Below the pieces are notes generated by a model. The model was not told the DNA's origin and did not search any database. It worked only from the letters and a program-made list of their open reading frames with translations. A stretch of 64,000 nt of DNA, taken from Fallopia convolvulus (Eukaryota > Streptophyta > Magnoliopsida > Caryophyllales > Polygonaceae). Below are positions 10,599-22,574 of this stretch, piece after piece (position 1 is the stretch's first letter; each line of letters starts with the position of its first letter). The stretch lies in assembly GCA_964016875.1 (NCBI GenBank), contig OZ024718.1, forward strand, positions 6,949,001-7,013,000, written 5' to 3'. The translations under genes and the position numbers were made by a program.

Positions 10599-12758
10599 TC
10601 ATGGGGCCCTGGAGAGCGAGTTATCACGCAGCTGAGTCATGACAGATAAAATGTTCTGAAGAGTTCCCGCCATGTTTTCGAGAGTGGCTGCAATGTGCAT
10701 CAACACTTGGGTGTTCCCAACCCTTGGGCCGTCACCAGAGGGGAGTGTCCCTTGATCCTCAGCTTGCTCTGAATGACGCATCTTTTGGACCACGGAAAGG
10801 TCCAGTTCCCTTCCGATAGTCACTTCCTCTTTTGTAGCGTCATAGAGACCTTCCTTGATCATGAGCTTCTTGATCAGACCGGCGTAGGGCAAGGAGTGGG
10901 AGGTCGAGGCCATGCACTTCTCCATGTGCCCAAAGATGATGCAGGGGAGATTAATGGGCATCTTGTGGAGGAAGTGATAGAGAAGAATGGCGTCTTGAAT
11001 GTTCACTTGATGACGCTTCTCCTGCCGTGGGATCACAACCGTGATGATGAACTGGTGAGCCAGTTTGCCGATGAGGGAGAGGTTGTGGGTTGGGATTCCG
11101 GTCTTAGGAACACGGCCTTTGCAGATGTCATCGAAGATAGCATCTTTGTCAAAATCGCCCCAGTTCTTGATGGGAACAGCGGCCAGGCCCTTGACAGGGA
11201 CATGTAGCTGGTGACGAATCGAGGAAGCGGTGAACACATAGTCGTCGCCCTGAAGGGAGAGAGTTCCCTTGGTGGCCTCGTCATGAATGACGAAATTGTT
11301 GTAGGAGAGGCGCACTTGGGCAGGGTCGACGATTACAGTAGTATTGCACACGTGCTCCCACTCTTGGGCCTTGATGAGGTCCTAGAGTTCCCCGAGCCTT
11401 TTCTCTTGAAGGTGTCACTCAGTGAGTATGATGGGAGGGATAAGCTTGCGGTCCTCCGTGATGGGAACCTTTTTTGGTTCAGGTCCCTTCCCCTTCTTCT
11501 TTTTGTTCCCTCTAGAGGTCGTAGCCTTGCGTTTCTACTGGGGAGAGACAGCCGATTGAAGCAATAGAGGAGGGTCTCTTTCCATGGGACCACCCTCCGA
11601 CACCACCATTTTGTGTCCTTGTTCATCTTCTGCGAGGGCCTGAGCGTGTTCCCTTTCAAGGCCCTCTTGGTCAAGGATCTCGGTGGCAGCACCATCTTTA
11701 GAGTGCCCTTCTTCATCGGAGGACATCCCTAAGTCCTCATTGGCTTCTTCCTCTTGAAGGCCTTGGCTTGTCCCAGCACCATCAGTCGGTGCTGGGTTTC
11801 CCTTTTCTTGAGCCTCGCCTTCTTCCTTGGAGAGCTCGGAAGAAGGTGGTTGGTTGAAGAATTCTTGGAGCTCGGCCTCAAGGGAATCGAGGCGAGCATT
11901 CTCTTCGGCAGTTCCCATGATAATGGGTGTCGTTTTCTTGGCCTTCCGGTGAGCAACCTCAGCAATGGGTAGCATATCCTCGTCGGAGTCGAGGTCTATG
12001 TGTTGCTTGGCCGGAGAGGGAGAGGAGCTTATATCTGTGGTGGATGGAGGAGGTAATTTTTGAGTGGGGGGGAAGAGGAGATTTTGGAGGAGAGGGGGTT
12101 TTTGTAGGGGAGAGGTAGATTTTGTAGGGGGAGAGGTAGGAGGTGTGGGAACTTTGGGTTGTGAAGAAGATGGGGGTGGAGCGGAAGTTCCCTCAACAAT
12201 GTGAAGAGAAGAAGAAATGGGGACGGAATCTCTGTGATTAGAGTTCCCGGAGATGGGATTAGGGTTGGTGATAGGTGGTAGTGGAGGATTCTAGGATTGA
12301 GCGTTCCCAGAATCGGAGGGAGGTGGAAGAACGGAGGTTTGAGAGGGGGGTAGGATTATGTAGGAATCAGGTTTGGAGAGGTTGAGAACCTCTTTCATGT
12401 CAAGGACAGACTTCTTCTTTGATTTGGGAGGATCGGAAGAAGTAGAAGAGGGTTGTTTATGTTTGCGCTTTTTGGAGGAGTGTTTGGGTTTTGGGGGTTC
12501 TGAACCGAAGCTGTTAACGATGACAGTCCTGAAGGGCGGGATCTTTTTCGTTGTCGGCGTCCCTGAGCATGGTGATGAAGAGCGTTCTGGGATTGTTTTG
12601 AATCCACTCTCGAACCCGCTCATTTGGGTGAACTGGAGCCATGAGAGATTTTGGGAAAGAGAAAGGTTTTGGAGTTTTGCTTGGAAAGGAATGGAAGGAA
12701 ATTTCAGAGAGAGAGATTTGCAGAGGGCGAAGGTTGAAGAAGGTCCCAAAAATGGCAA
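10599..12758 (-). pseudogene. Copia-1 extra 3' ORF (envelope-like position), with in-frame stops
   Basis: A single 720-codon frame from ATG 12758 to the stop at 10599 is interrupted by four in-frame stops (12291, 11535, 11415, 11382) but no frameshift. The N-terminal third is Ser/Pro/Lys-rich with basic clusters. The middle is acidic, Glu-rich and likely helical. The C-terminal 250 residues resemble the 'putative plant transposon protein' domain found in plant retroelement ORFs, with a conserved-looking hydrophobic core near 10900-11100. It occupies the position of the env-like gene of Sireviruses, between RNase H and the 3' LTR. No transmembrane segment or signal peptide is evident, so an envelope role is not supported by the sequence. 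Function unknown. Confidence 0.7.
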
Positions 12759-13413
12759 AGAAGGGTTTTTATGTGGGACGGGAAGAGGGGTAGAAAAGGA
12801 AGGGCAAAAGTCCTTGATAACCGTTGGTCAATAGATTCGGAGAGTTGTTTAAACTTCCTTAGCACGCTTATGACACGCGTCGCTTTCTTCCAAGGGAAGT
12901 CATTTCGAGAATTTCAAACGCTTGGCCCATAACGCTCCGAATTCTGACACAATTTCCCATTTCCCTAAGTGTCGTTTCATCTTTCTAGAAGTACCAGTGT
13001 TCCTTTGCTCGTGATCGTTTTGCACACCAGTTCCCATGATCTTTTAAAAGGTCAAGTTGAATGGAGTGGACAAGGGAACTCACACTCAAGTTCTTTTGTG
13101 AGGCTAGGGAACTCAAAGAGAACCAGACAATTGCACCTCGATAAAGGGACAAAAAGTTGGGCTCATGAGAAGCCTTTGTCTGGTTCTCGGCTAAGGGTTG
13201 GTTTTATGATCAACCGTCATAGTGACTTGTAAAGAGGGTTAAAGGGAACTCTGGTTGATCATTTTGGGCCAAAAGAAGTAAAGTTCCAAAATGTACAACA
13301 AAAGCTCTAGACTAGTAATATGGCAAAATGAAAGCGATTGTTCCTAGTGTTCCCTATCATGCATTTCAATATAAACTAGCCAAGCATTGAGATAATAACA
13401 AACAGGGACTTGT
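12759..13413 (-). other. Copia-1 spacer between RNase H and the extra ORF
   Basis: 655 bp between the end of pol and the start of the extra ORF. Only short frames are present. It probably serves as leader for the extra ORF. No promoter could be pinned down. Confidence 0.5.
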
Positions 13414-14027
13414 TCAGTTCAGAGTTATCATCCCTAGAAGCATCCGGAGACGCTGGTAGGGACGTCTGTCTAAAGCTTTAGTGAGAATGTCCGCAATTTG
13501 CTCTTCAGTTCTACAGTGTTCCATAAAGATGTTCCCATGTTCCACATTGTCACGTAGGAAATGATGCCTAATGTCTATATGCTTAGTACGAGAATGATGC
13601 ACAAGATTTTTGGATATGTTGATGGCACTTGTATTGTCACACCTTATGGGAACTGGGCCAAAAAACATACCGTAGTCCTGAAGTTGGTACTTAAGCCATA
13701 GAACCTGGGAACAGCATGAGGCGGCAACCACGTATTCCGCTTCTGTTGTGGAGAGTGCCAATGAGTTTTGCTTCTTTGATCCCCATGAGACTAGACACGA
13801 TCCTAGAAATTGGGTCATTCTAGAGGTGCTCTTTCGATCAACCAAGTGCCCAGTGAAATCTGCATCTGAGTATGCAACTAGCTCAAGGGAACTGTTCCAT
13901 GGATACCAAAGGCACAAGTTGTCATTCCCTTTGAGGTACCTGAAAATTCTCTTCACCTCTTTCAGGTGTGATTCCTTAGGGTTAGCCTGAAAGCATGCAC
14001 ATATGCACACTGAAAACATGATGTCAG
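13414..14027 (-). pseudogene. Copia-1 RNase H domain
   Basis: 201 codons of a Copia-type RNase HI. Visible motifs include the first catalytic Asp in VAYSDADFTG, STTEAEYVVA, CDNTSAINISKN and RTKHIDIRHHFLRD. The C-terminus ends naturally at 13414. The upstream side is cut at 14027-14032 by Athila-1, and the missing bases continue at 24044, where the GTCTA duplication repeats. RNase H removes the RNA template during reverse transcription. The domain itself shows no stop, but it is separated from its RT by 10 kb. Confidence 0.9.
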
Positions 14028-14032
14028 GTCTA

Positions 14033-15504
14033 TGATATCATCTAGTTTTACATGGTTTTTCATAAGCATTTAAGATTAGATTTCATCCTTTTCTAGCTTA
14101 GGTTTTGCATTTTGTGTTGATTTCTAGTATTATTCGTAGTATGGCTATCTACACAAGCTTTGTTTGCATTTTCAGGTTTTTTGAGGTGTTTTCGGGTCTT
14201 AAGGATGGTTAGAGAGCTTAATGATATTATAAGAGTCAAAGAGAGGTGAAACAAGCCTTTGAAGATGCTCATGGGATAAGATTATGAGGTTAAAGGGGTG
14301 CCAGAGACGAGCCAACAAACTAGAGATGAAGGCAGAGACGAGAAAAAGAGGAGAAAATTGACTAAGCCACGGTCTCGTCGAGACGGTGCTCGTCTCGGTC
14401 GAGACGGCGAACAGGCAGCCGCGAGTCACTTATTTCTTGCGCGTGGGGCCATCTTTTATGTTGTTTTTTTGGATATTTTTAGCCTTTAATATAAATACTC
14501 TTTAGAAAACTCTTTTGGGGGGACTTTTATGCATTATTATTATTTCTAATTTCAAGTAGAGAGAAGAGAGATTTTCTAGGGTTTTTAGTTCTACGCTCTT
14601 TCGCTTTGGAGATTTGCTTTGCACTTTGGATCTAATTGTTCTTTCAATTGAATTTATAGTAAGTTTCTCTTTCAATTATTGTTTTTATTTCTATTCCATG
14701 TTTGATTTAATTGTTTTGTTCATGAATTTAATTATGCTAGGCTAAACTCTATAGTTCCAGGGTTTGGTTGATCCCAACAATGTGAAGCGGATTAGATTCA
14801 ACACCTTTTGCTTGAATTGAGTTGGAAACTAATATGATTTGATTCTAGGGGATTAATCTAATAGGTTTAAACTTGTTAGAGTCTTTTTTAAGTTGCGCAT
14901 CGAGAGGTGGTAGTCTAAGTAAGTAAACAAAATAGAGAGAGCGCATCGAGAGGTGGTTTTATCTATTTGGAAAAACTAGAATTGAACTTGAGAATTAGTT
15001 TCTCATGTGGTTAATTGTCATAGAATTTCTAGGTGTTTGAGTCAAGTTTGATGCATCACGAGAGTGGGGTAAGTTTGGTTTACCATCTAGATTTCTAAGT
15101 GCTTAAAGGGTTTCTATCGGTTTTGTTTCGTCACGAGAGTGGGTTCTTAATTGGATAGAAGTACATTAAGTTAAACTTTGAGAAAAGTTAATTTATGACA
15201 TTAGACAATAACCTTCATAACAAAACATTCAACTCAGTTTAGGTAGAAGTGCGATTCAAACTCCGTGGATCAAAGTTGTGGTGATTCCTTGCCTTGGAAC
15301 TTTGCTTTCTCATATATATTTCATTCTTATTATTTACTTGTTTTTTTTGTTTTTAATAGTTAGAATTACTCTACAATCATTTATTTGGCTTAGGAATTGT
15401 TTTCTAGAATTTACTAAAACAGAAATAATCCTCGTGATTCGATCCTGATCTATTACTACAACAGATCTCGTATTCTTGCGAGTGTGTGGGCAACCATCAC
15501 ACCA
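14033..15504 (+). repeat. Athila-1 5' LTR
   Basis: TGATATCATC...CACACCA. Contains palindrome-rich sequence at about 14300-14412 with GTCTCG and CGAGAC units, then the pair at 14370-14410. Two copies of GCGCATCGAGAGGTGG follow near 14894 and 14941, and two CACGAGAGTGGG stretches at 15057 and 15133. Confidence 0.92.
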
Positions 15505-15509
15505 AGTTT

Positions 15510-15526
15510 TGGCGCCGTTGCCGGGG
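15510..15526 (+). other. Athila-1 primer binding site
   Basis: TGGCGCCGTTGCCGGGG lies five bases after the LTR end. It matches the tRNA-Asp-type primer site used by Athila/Tat elements. Confidence 0.85.
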
Positions 15527-15633
15527 ATTATTGATAGTTTTAGTTGGTTCTAACAAACTAGTTCATCTAAGTCCCCTTTTGTTTTTTTGATTTGTTTCTT
15601 TTTGTCTTTGGTTTTAGGTGATTCCTTTAGTGT

Positions 15634-17789
15634 ATGCGCAGAGGGAGAAGTTCTAGCACCCCACTACACGATCCCGATCCCGAGCCTGAACGATCTCTTC
15701 ACACTAGATTAAGGGAAACCCGAGAAACTCAAAGACATACCATGGGTGATCGTGACGAAGCTATGGAAGTTCTACAGAAAACGATTGCTGATATGACTGC
15801 CCGTTTGCAACGCTTCACACAACGTGAGGCTGAGCGATTGGAAGCGGATCAGCGAGCTGAAGCTGAGAGGGCTCGACTTCCGCCACAACCCGCCACTCTT
15901 GGCGAGTACATGATGCCCGTCAATCACGACCCAATCTCTGGGGTCGTGTTTCCACAGGTTACAGCTCAACACTTTGAGTTGAAGTCTGGCTTGATCAACA
16001 TGATTCAGGCAAATCAGTTTGGGGGTCTGCCTTCTGAAAATCCCCACCAACACATTCAAACCTTCTTGGAGCTGATGAATACAGTGCATATTCAGAATGT
16101 GCCTAAGGAAGCTATGCGCCTACTTGCTTTTCACTTTTCTCTTACAGGAAAGGCGAAGACGTGGTACCGGTCTCTTCCGGCGAACTCTATCACTACTTGG
16201 GATGAGCTCTATGAGGCTTTTATGGCCAAATTCTTTCCTCCCAAAAAGACTGCTGAGATGAGAGCTCAAATAAGCTCCTTTTCCATGGCTCCTGGTGAAA
16301 CTTATTTTGAAGCATGGGAGAGATTCAAAGACCTCCTTATTCAACGCCCTCATCATGGGTTCACTAAGTATGTGCTTCTTCAAATTTTCTACAGTGCCAT
16401 TGATGATGCTACAAGACTACATATTGATACATCTTCATCGGGCAATTTTATGGAGATGCCAATTGATGACGCTTGGGCTCTAATTGAGAAGACCACCCTC
16501 CATGCTCAACGGTTTTCCAATGCTCGCTCTTCTTCTTCCTCTGTTGCTAAGAAGAGTATGGGATTATATGAGGTTGATTCTAGTATTCACAAGGAGGCTC
16601 AAAATAGGGCTCTTATTCATGAGATTGCACAACTGAGGAAGCAAGTTGGTGAGATGAACATGTCAAAAGCAAGCCCAGCTGAACCGTTGACTCCAAAGGT
16701 TGTTTGTCAAATGTGTGGTGTTCCCAACCATACCGCTCTTACTTCTCAACTTTATATGGCTCAACCTGTGGAGGTTCCTACTAAAGAAGCTAGTTATGTT
16801 AAAGATGGCTATCGAGCTCCATATTCAAACCCGAAGAACGATCCGTATTCGCCCACCTACAATCCAGGGTGGAGAAATCATCCAAATCTGAGGTATGGAA
16901 ATAATGCTTCTTCAACATCTCAACTTCAATTTCAAAATCCAGCTGCATATCAAGCTCCTTATGGGGCTAGAGATGGCCCTCCTCCTGGCTATCAAGGCAA
17001 TTTTTCGGGCTATCAAGCTAGGCCCCCTCCTGCTCCACTTGTGGCTCCTAAGAAATCTCCAGAATTGATTGCTATGGAGAATATGATGGCCGAAATGAAA
17101 GCACTTTCTAATAAGGTGCAAGCTCTTGAGCAAGCACAGAAGATGACAGAAACTCAAGTGGCTCAAAATGCCGCCAATGCTCCTAGACCTTTGGGTACTC
17201 TACCAGGCCACCCCGAAGAGAATCCGAAAGGCCAAATTTCAGCAGTGTCCTTGAGGAATGGCAAGCAACTACATGAAAATGAAAAGGAGCCTATGAAAGC
17301 TAAGGAGACAACAAAACCGGATGGCCCGGTTGAAGAAGACGGGACGCCTTCAAATTCTGCCAAGGAGAAGGAGGTTCCATATGTGCCACCTCCTCCTTAT
17401 GTTCCTCCACTCCCATTTCCCCAAAGGAAGAATCAAGCTTTGCTAGAGAAGAAGTATGGGAATTTCCTTGAAGTATTGAAGAAATTGCATATCAACATAC
17501 CATTCATTGATGCTTTAAAGGAGATGCCCTCTTATGTGAAGTTCTTGAAGGAGATCCTCTCCAACAAGAGGAAGCTTGACGAGTTTCATATGGTGTCCAT
17601 GAACCGGGAGTGCAGTGCCTTAATTCAAAACAAGCTCCCACCAAAGCTCCAAGATCCAGGTAGTTTTTGTATACCTATTAATGTGGGTGCTTATTCTTAT
17701 AATGCCTTATGTGATTTAGGAGCTAGTGTTAGTTTACTTCCACTATCTATTTGTGAAAAAATTGGCATGAAGGAATTAAGACCTGTGAA
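15634..17789 (+). pseudogene. Athila-1 gag and protease
   Basis: Starts at ATG 15634 after a short leader. The N-terminus is Arg/Glu-rich with a likely coiled coil. The retrotransposon gag (capsid) domain follows around residues 130-230, with LTGKAKTWYRSLP and WERFKDLL. Half a CCHC knuckle is seen (CQMCGVPNHT); its last Cys is lost by a small rearrangement near 16735. A Pro/Tyr-rich linker follows, then the retroviral-type aspartic protease motif LCDLGASVSLLPLS near 17707. The frame shifts by one base near 17788, within the protease, and continues in the frame starting at 17790. It encodes the capsid and processing functions of the element. Nonfunctional as it stands. Confidence 0.88.
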
Positions 17790-19790
17790 ATGCAACTTTA
17801 TATGGCGGATAGATCTATTGCTCACCCTGCAGGTATACTTGAGGATATTCCAATTCGAGTTGGAAAATTTTATGTGCCTGTGGACTTTGTTGTGTTAGAT
17901 ATTAAGGTTGATTCTCCTATTCCTATTATACTTGGTAGACCTTTCTTAGCCACTGCAGGTACAATGATTAATGTGAAAGAAGGAATCCTCTCTTTCACCA
18001 TTGGTGAAGAGAAGATTGAATTTAATTTTTCTAAATCTGTGAAATCACCTTCTTTTGATGATTATTGTGATATGATTGATGTTGTGGATAGTGAAGCTCA
18101 AGAACATTTAATGTCCATTGTTTCAAATGATCCATTGGAGATTTGCTTAACCACTACTTGCCAAGGTAGAAATCTAGCCTGTGCTATTGCAGATTTAGAG
18201 GTGTCTCCTGAAGCACCTGAGCTTGGAAAAGTTACTCCTGAAATTCCATTGGGCGAGCCTGACGTCCCAAAGCTTGATGTAACGCCACTTCCCTCCACCT
18301 TGAGGTATGCATTTCTAGGACCAAATTCTACTTATCTTGTGATTGTGAATTCTAAATTGAATGATGATGAAGTTGAAAAACTTTTGGTTGTTATTAGGAA
18401 TCACAAAAAGGCCCTAGGATATTCTATTGATGATTTGAAAGGAATCTCTCCATCTTTATGCATGCATAGAATTTTTATGGAAGACAATCACAAACCTACC
18501 ATAGAACACCAAAGAAGGCTCAACCCTAATATGAAAGAAGTAGTGAAAAAAGAAATTTTAAAATTGCTTGATGCTGGGATTATTTTTCCTATTTCTGATA
18601 GTAAATGGGTGAGCCCTGTCCATGTTGTGCCTAAGAAAGGTGGGTTAACGGTTGTCAAAAATGAAAATGATGAATTGATTCCTACTAGGATTGTCACTGG
18701 GTGGAGAATGTGTATTGATTACAGGAAGTTGAACACTGCCACTAGAAAAGATCATTTTCCTCTTCCTTTTATCGATCAAGTTCTTGAAAGACTAGCCAAG
18801 CATGCCTATTTTTGTTATTTAGATGGGTATAGTGGGTTTTGGCAAATTCCTATTCATCCCGAGGACCAAGAAAAGACTACTTTCACATGCCCTTATGGCA
18901 CTTTTGCCTATAGGAGAATGCCTTTTGGTCTTTGTAATGCTCCTGCTACCTTCCAACGATGCATGATGGCTATATTTTCCGATATGATTGAAGATATTAT
19001 GGAAGTATTTATGGATGACTTTTCTGTCTATGGCACTACTTTTGAGACTTGTTTGATTAATCTAGCTAAAGTGTTGAAAAGATGTGAAGAGTCTAACCTT
19101 GTGCTAAACTGGGAAAAATGTCACTTTATGGTTAATGAAGGAATTGTCCAAGGACATTTAGTTTCTAATAGAGGAATAGAAGTGGATCGTGCTAAAATTG
19201 AACTCATTGAAAAGATGCCACCCCCTACCTCTATAAAAGGAATTTGAAGTTTTTTAGGACATTCTGGCTTTTATAGGAGATTTATTAAGGATTTCTCAAA
19301 AATTTCTAAGCCTTTGACTAACCTAATATTGAAGGATGTAGCCTTCCATTTTTCTCCCGAGTGTCTTGAGTCATTTAACAGGTTGAAAAAGGAGTTGATG
19401 TCGGCCCCTATCATGCAATCTCCAGATTGGGACTTCCCTTTTGAGGTCATGTGTGATGCTAGTGATTTTGTTGTTGGTGCTGTCCTTGGCCAAAGGAAAG
19501 ACAAAAAGCTTCATGCCATCTATTACACTAGCAAAACACTTGATGAGGCTCAGATGAATTACACTACCACTGAGAAAGAGTTGCTTGTTGTTGTGTTTTC
19601 CTTTGAGAAATTTCGGTCCTATTTGGTGGGTTCCAAAGTCATTGTATATACAGATCATGTTGTTGTCCCCTATTTGATGCAGAAAAAGGATGCTAAGCCT
19701 CGTCTTATTCGGTGGATTTTGTTGCTCCAAGAGTTTGATTTGGAGATTAGGGATAAAAAGGGTGCTGAAAATTTGGTGGCTGACCACTCC
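17790..19790 (+). pseudogene. Athila-1 protease end, reverse transcriptase and RNase H
   Basis: Continues the protease (PIPIILGRPFLATAGT), then RT with WVSPVHVVPKKGG, CIDYRKLN, FPLPFIDQ, FCYLDGYSGFWQI, MPFGLCNAPATFQRCM and the catalytic FMDDFSVYG. The frame stops at 19245-19247, just before the conserved SFLGHSGFYRRFI segment, and goes on in the same frame through RNase H (VMCDASDFVVGAVLGQ, YTTTEKELLVVVF, YTDH). A deletion near 19785 shifts the frame before integrase. RT family assignment is secure; the copy is inactive. Confidence 0.92.
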
Positions 19791-19792
19791 CT

Positions 19793-21208
19793 TTGGAGCA
19801 AATTGAGGAGAAAAAGAGTGAAATGCCTATTGATGATTCCTTCCATGATGATCATTTATTTGCCATCACTTTGGCTCATGATATGGAAGAAGTGAGACGT
19901 CTTTCTGATGAAGATACTCCTTGGTATGCTGATTTCGTGAATTATCTTGTTTGTAGAGAGCTTCCACCGGGTCTCACATACCATCAAAAGAAGAAATTCC
20001 TACATGATGTGCGCCAATATTATTGGGATGAGCCCTTTCTCTTCAAACAGGGTAGTGATTTGATATTTAGAAGATGCATTCCTTATGAAGAAGTTGAGAG
20101 TGTAATCCAGCATTGTCATTCTCTGCCTACTGGGGGTCATGCAAAAGCATTCAAGACTACTGCAAAGATTCTAGAATCTGGTCTCTATTGGCCTACTATG
20201 TTTAAAGATGTGCAAAAATTTGTTGTGTCTTGTGATGAGTGTCAACGAGCAGGGAATATTTCTTGGAAGAATGAGATGCCACTTAATGGTATTTTGGAGG
20301 TTGAGCTCTTTGATGTTTGGGGAATCGACTTCATGGGTCCCTTTCCTAATTCCGGACCTTACAAATACATTCTTGTGGCAATAGATTATGTCTCTAAGTG
20401 GGTGGAAGCCATTGCCACTCCCACTAATGATTCTAGGGTGGTAGCCAAGTTTATGAAGTCCACCATCTTTCCTAGATTTGGAGTTCCTCGTGTTCTTATT
20501 AGTGATGGAGGATCACATTTTATTGAGAGGAGCTTTGAGGCACTTTTGAGGAAGTATGGGGTAAATCACCGAATTGCTACTCCCTACCATCCTCAAACAA
20601 GTGGTCAGGTTGAGGTCTCTAACCGGCAAATTAAGAGCATCTTGGAGAAAACTGTGTCACGATCAAGGAAGGATTGGGCAATGAAGCTTGATGATGCTTT
20701 GTGGGCCTATAGAACTGCATACAAGACTCCCCTTGGTACTACTCCATATCGGCTTGTTTATGGGAAGTCTTGTCATTTACCGGTTGAGCTTGAGCACAAG
20801 GCGTTTTAGGCAATTAAGACTCTAAACTTTCAATTAGAAGCAACCGGTGAAAAGAGAAAATTGCAACTCCAAGAACTCGAGGAGTTGAGACTTGAAGCTT
20901 ATGAGAATGCTCGGATTTACAAGGAAAGAACCAAAAGGTGGCATGATAAGAGGATTACTGCCAAGGAGTTCAAGGAAGGCGATCTAGTTTTGCTCTACAA
21001 TTCTCGCCTAAAAATATTTCCTGGAAAGTTGAAGTCAAGATGGAGCGGTCCTTATTTTGTAAAGAACGTACATCCTTATGGCGCGATCGACATATGGAGT
21101 GAAGAGAAAGGCGAATTCAAGGTAAATGGTCAACGCCTAAAGATTTATCATTCATCCGTGCCAATTGAGGTAATGTCTTCCTTAGACTTACTCATTCCAC
21201 ATGCTTAA
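19793..21208 (+). pseudogene. Athila-1 integrase
   Basis: The N-terminal zinc-binding HHCC region is recognisable (HCHSLPTGGH, CDECQRAG). The DDE core shows WGIDFMGPFP (first Asp), LISDGGSHF (second Asp) and the Glu-bearing region before the NRQIKSILEKT helix. A stop at 20807-20809 splits the core from the C-terminal part (20861-21208), which has WHDKRI, EGDLVLLYNSRL and GKLKSRWSGPY, the usual Gypsy integrase C-terminal fold. Integrase inserts the cDNA and cuts the 5-bp stagger seen as GTCTA. Confidence 0.9.
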
Positions 21209-21250
21209 AAAGAGGTACTTGGTCAAGCTAATGACCTCAAAGAAGCGCTT

Positions 21251-21268
21251 CTCGGGAGGCAACCCGAG
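21251..21268 (+). ncRNA. Conserved post-pol stem-loop (Athila-1)
   Basis: CTCGGGAGGCAACCCGAG can form a CTCGGG/CCCGAG stem. Closely related sequence occurs in Athila-2 (minus strand, 29099-29117) and, degenerate, in Athila-3 (33126-33140), each time upstream of the leader of the second ORF. Confidence 0.55.
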
Positions 21269-21319
21269 CACCTTTTTATTTTTCTTGTTAAAAAAATATC
21301 CGAAATTTAGCCATAATGT

Positions 21320-21440
21320 CTTAGAGACGGAGTCGTCTCTGTCGAGATGCCTGGCATCTCGACCAAGACTCGCATATCCTTGCTCTCGGCAGACCGTCTC
21401 GATCGAGACGAGTGTCGTCTCGGTCGAGAGGACGATATTT
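21320..21440 (+). repeat. Athila-1 palindromic GTCTCG/CGAGAC cluster, internal copy
   Basis: Repeated self-complementary units such as CATCTCGACC, CCGTCTCGATCGAGACGAG and CGTCTCGGTCGAGAGG lie between pol and the second-ORF leader. The same words occur in both LTRs. Confidence 0.75.
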
Positions 21441-22463
21441 GCCGGAAATTAAAAAAAATAATTTATGATAAAAACCTAAAAAATAGAATAATGGGGCCGT
21501 TCTTCCCCTTCTATACGCTGTGTTTCTCTCTCTCGTTCCTTGTTGAAAGAACAGCAGCGGCACTCCAGGCGTCTCCCCCATCACTGCTCGAGCCGCCCTC
21601 TCCAACAGCAGGCCGCACCACCACCGGAGAGCTTTCCTCGCTGCACCAGACGATCGCAGCCCAGCAACGCCAGCTCCAGCGACTCCTCCTTCACCGCTGT
21701 GCCAGACAACCGCCGCACCAGTCAGCGCAGGCGACTCCTCCAGTTCGCGCGGCCACCAGTGAGGCACCAGCATTCCGCCCACACCACCGGCGAGCCTGCT
21801 GTTCCGACTCCTCCTTCACCGCACGTCGCCAGCGAAGCACCAAAGGGGCGAGCAGCCTTGCTTTGGGTCGGAAATCCGGGTGTTTTCAACCCCTTTTGCG
21901 TGGTTTGGTACAAATCTCGACCCTATTCTTGCTCTTCTAGTGAATTTGTGGCATTAAATCTCTAGAACTTCCATATTTACTATTGATTTGGGAGATTTAC
22001 AATTTTAGGGTTTTTAGATCCGAAATTAATTTGGGGATTTTTAGTGTTTGCTATTAATTCCGAAATTATTGAGGATTTATTGCTTATTTGTATGCTCTTA
22101 ATTTATGTTCATGCTTGATTGTGGGTAACTTGTGTTCAAACTTGCTAATTTTTGATTGAGTTGCCTTGAGAATTAAAGTTGTTGGAATGTTGGTATTTGG
22201 CTTGAGCATGCATTAAAGCTTTGCTATTAGAACTTCTTTGATATTCTAGCATAAGATTCAAGTATGGGGTTGTGGTTTGATTGAAAGTTGTGGTTATTTG
22301 TATGCTTTTGAGCTTGAGCGTGGTTCTTTGACTTGATTTGAGGACTAAAAACTTTCATGCACTAATTGCTACCCGTTTGTTTGATTAAGTGATTTTATTC
22401 TTATTTTGTGGGTAGCTTGTGTTGTTGCTTGATCTTTGGTGTGTAGGTTTTTTGTCTCTAACA
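21441..22463 (+). promoter_or_regulatory. Athila-1 second-ORF leader with probable intron
   Basis: An AT-rich stretch, then a pyrimidine-rich zone near 21500-21540 followed by a GC-rich, proline/serine-codon-like leader (21540-21900) and a T-rich intron-like stretch. The intron ends at an acceptor-like TGTGTAG (22441-22446) 17 bases before ATG 22464. The layout matches Athila-3 33440-34277. Promoter activity is inferred. Confidence 0.4.
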
Positions 22464-22574
22464 ATGGCTAGTGGTTCCCGAAAGAGAAGTAAATCTGAAT
22501 TGGTTAGTCTGAAAGGCGAGCAACTGGCTCGTTATAAAGAATATTTTGCTCGAGTGCATGTTGGGACACGTTAA
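22464..22574 (+). pseudogene. Athila-1 second ORF, only the first 36 codons left
   Basis: Begins MASGSRKRSKSE, comparable with MASSSRPATRAQKKRR at the start of the Athila-3 second ORF. After 36 codons it runs straight into the 3' LTR, whose second and third bases supply the stop codon. The rest of the ORF, the 3' untranslated region and the polypurine tract are missing. Confidence 0.7.

Noticed and set aside
10773..11567. Plus-strand reading frames of 118-144 codons
   Set aside because: Antisense to the Copia-1 extra ORF, whose minus-strand frame fits a known domain.
15510..15526. tRNA-like sequence (also 29220-29236, 40426-40437, 57720-57731)
   Set aside because: Only the 12-17 bases complementary to tRNA 3' ends are present, next to LTRs; these are primer binding sites, not tRNA genes.
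21347..21965. Two long overlapping plus-strand reading frames rich in Pro, Ser, His and Arg
   Set aside because: They lie in the leader of the Athila-1 second ORF, overlap in different frames and match no retroelement protein; composition explains their length.
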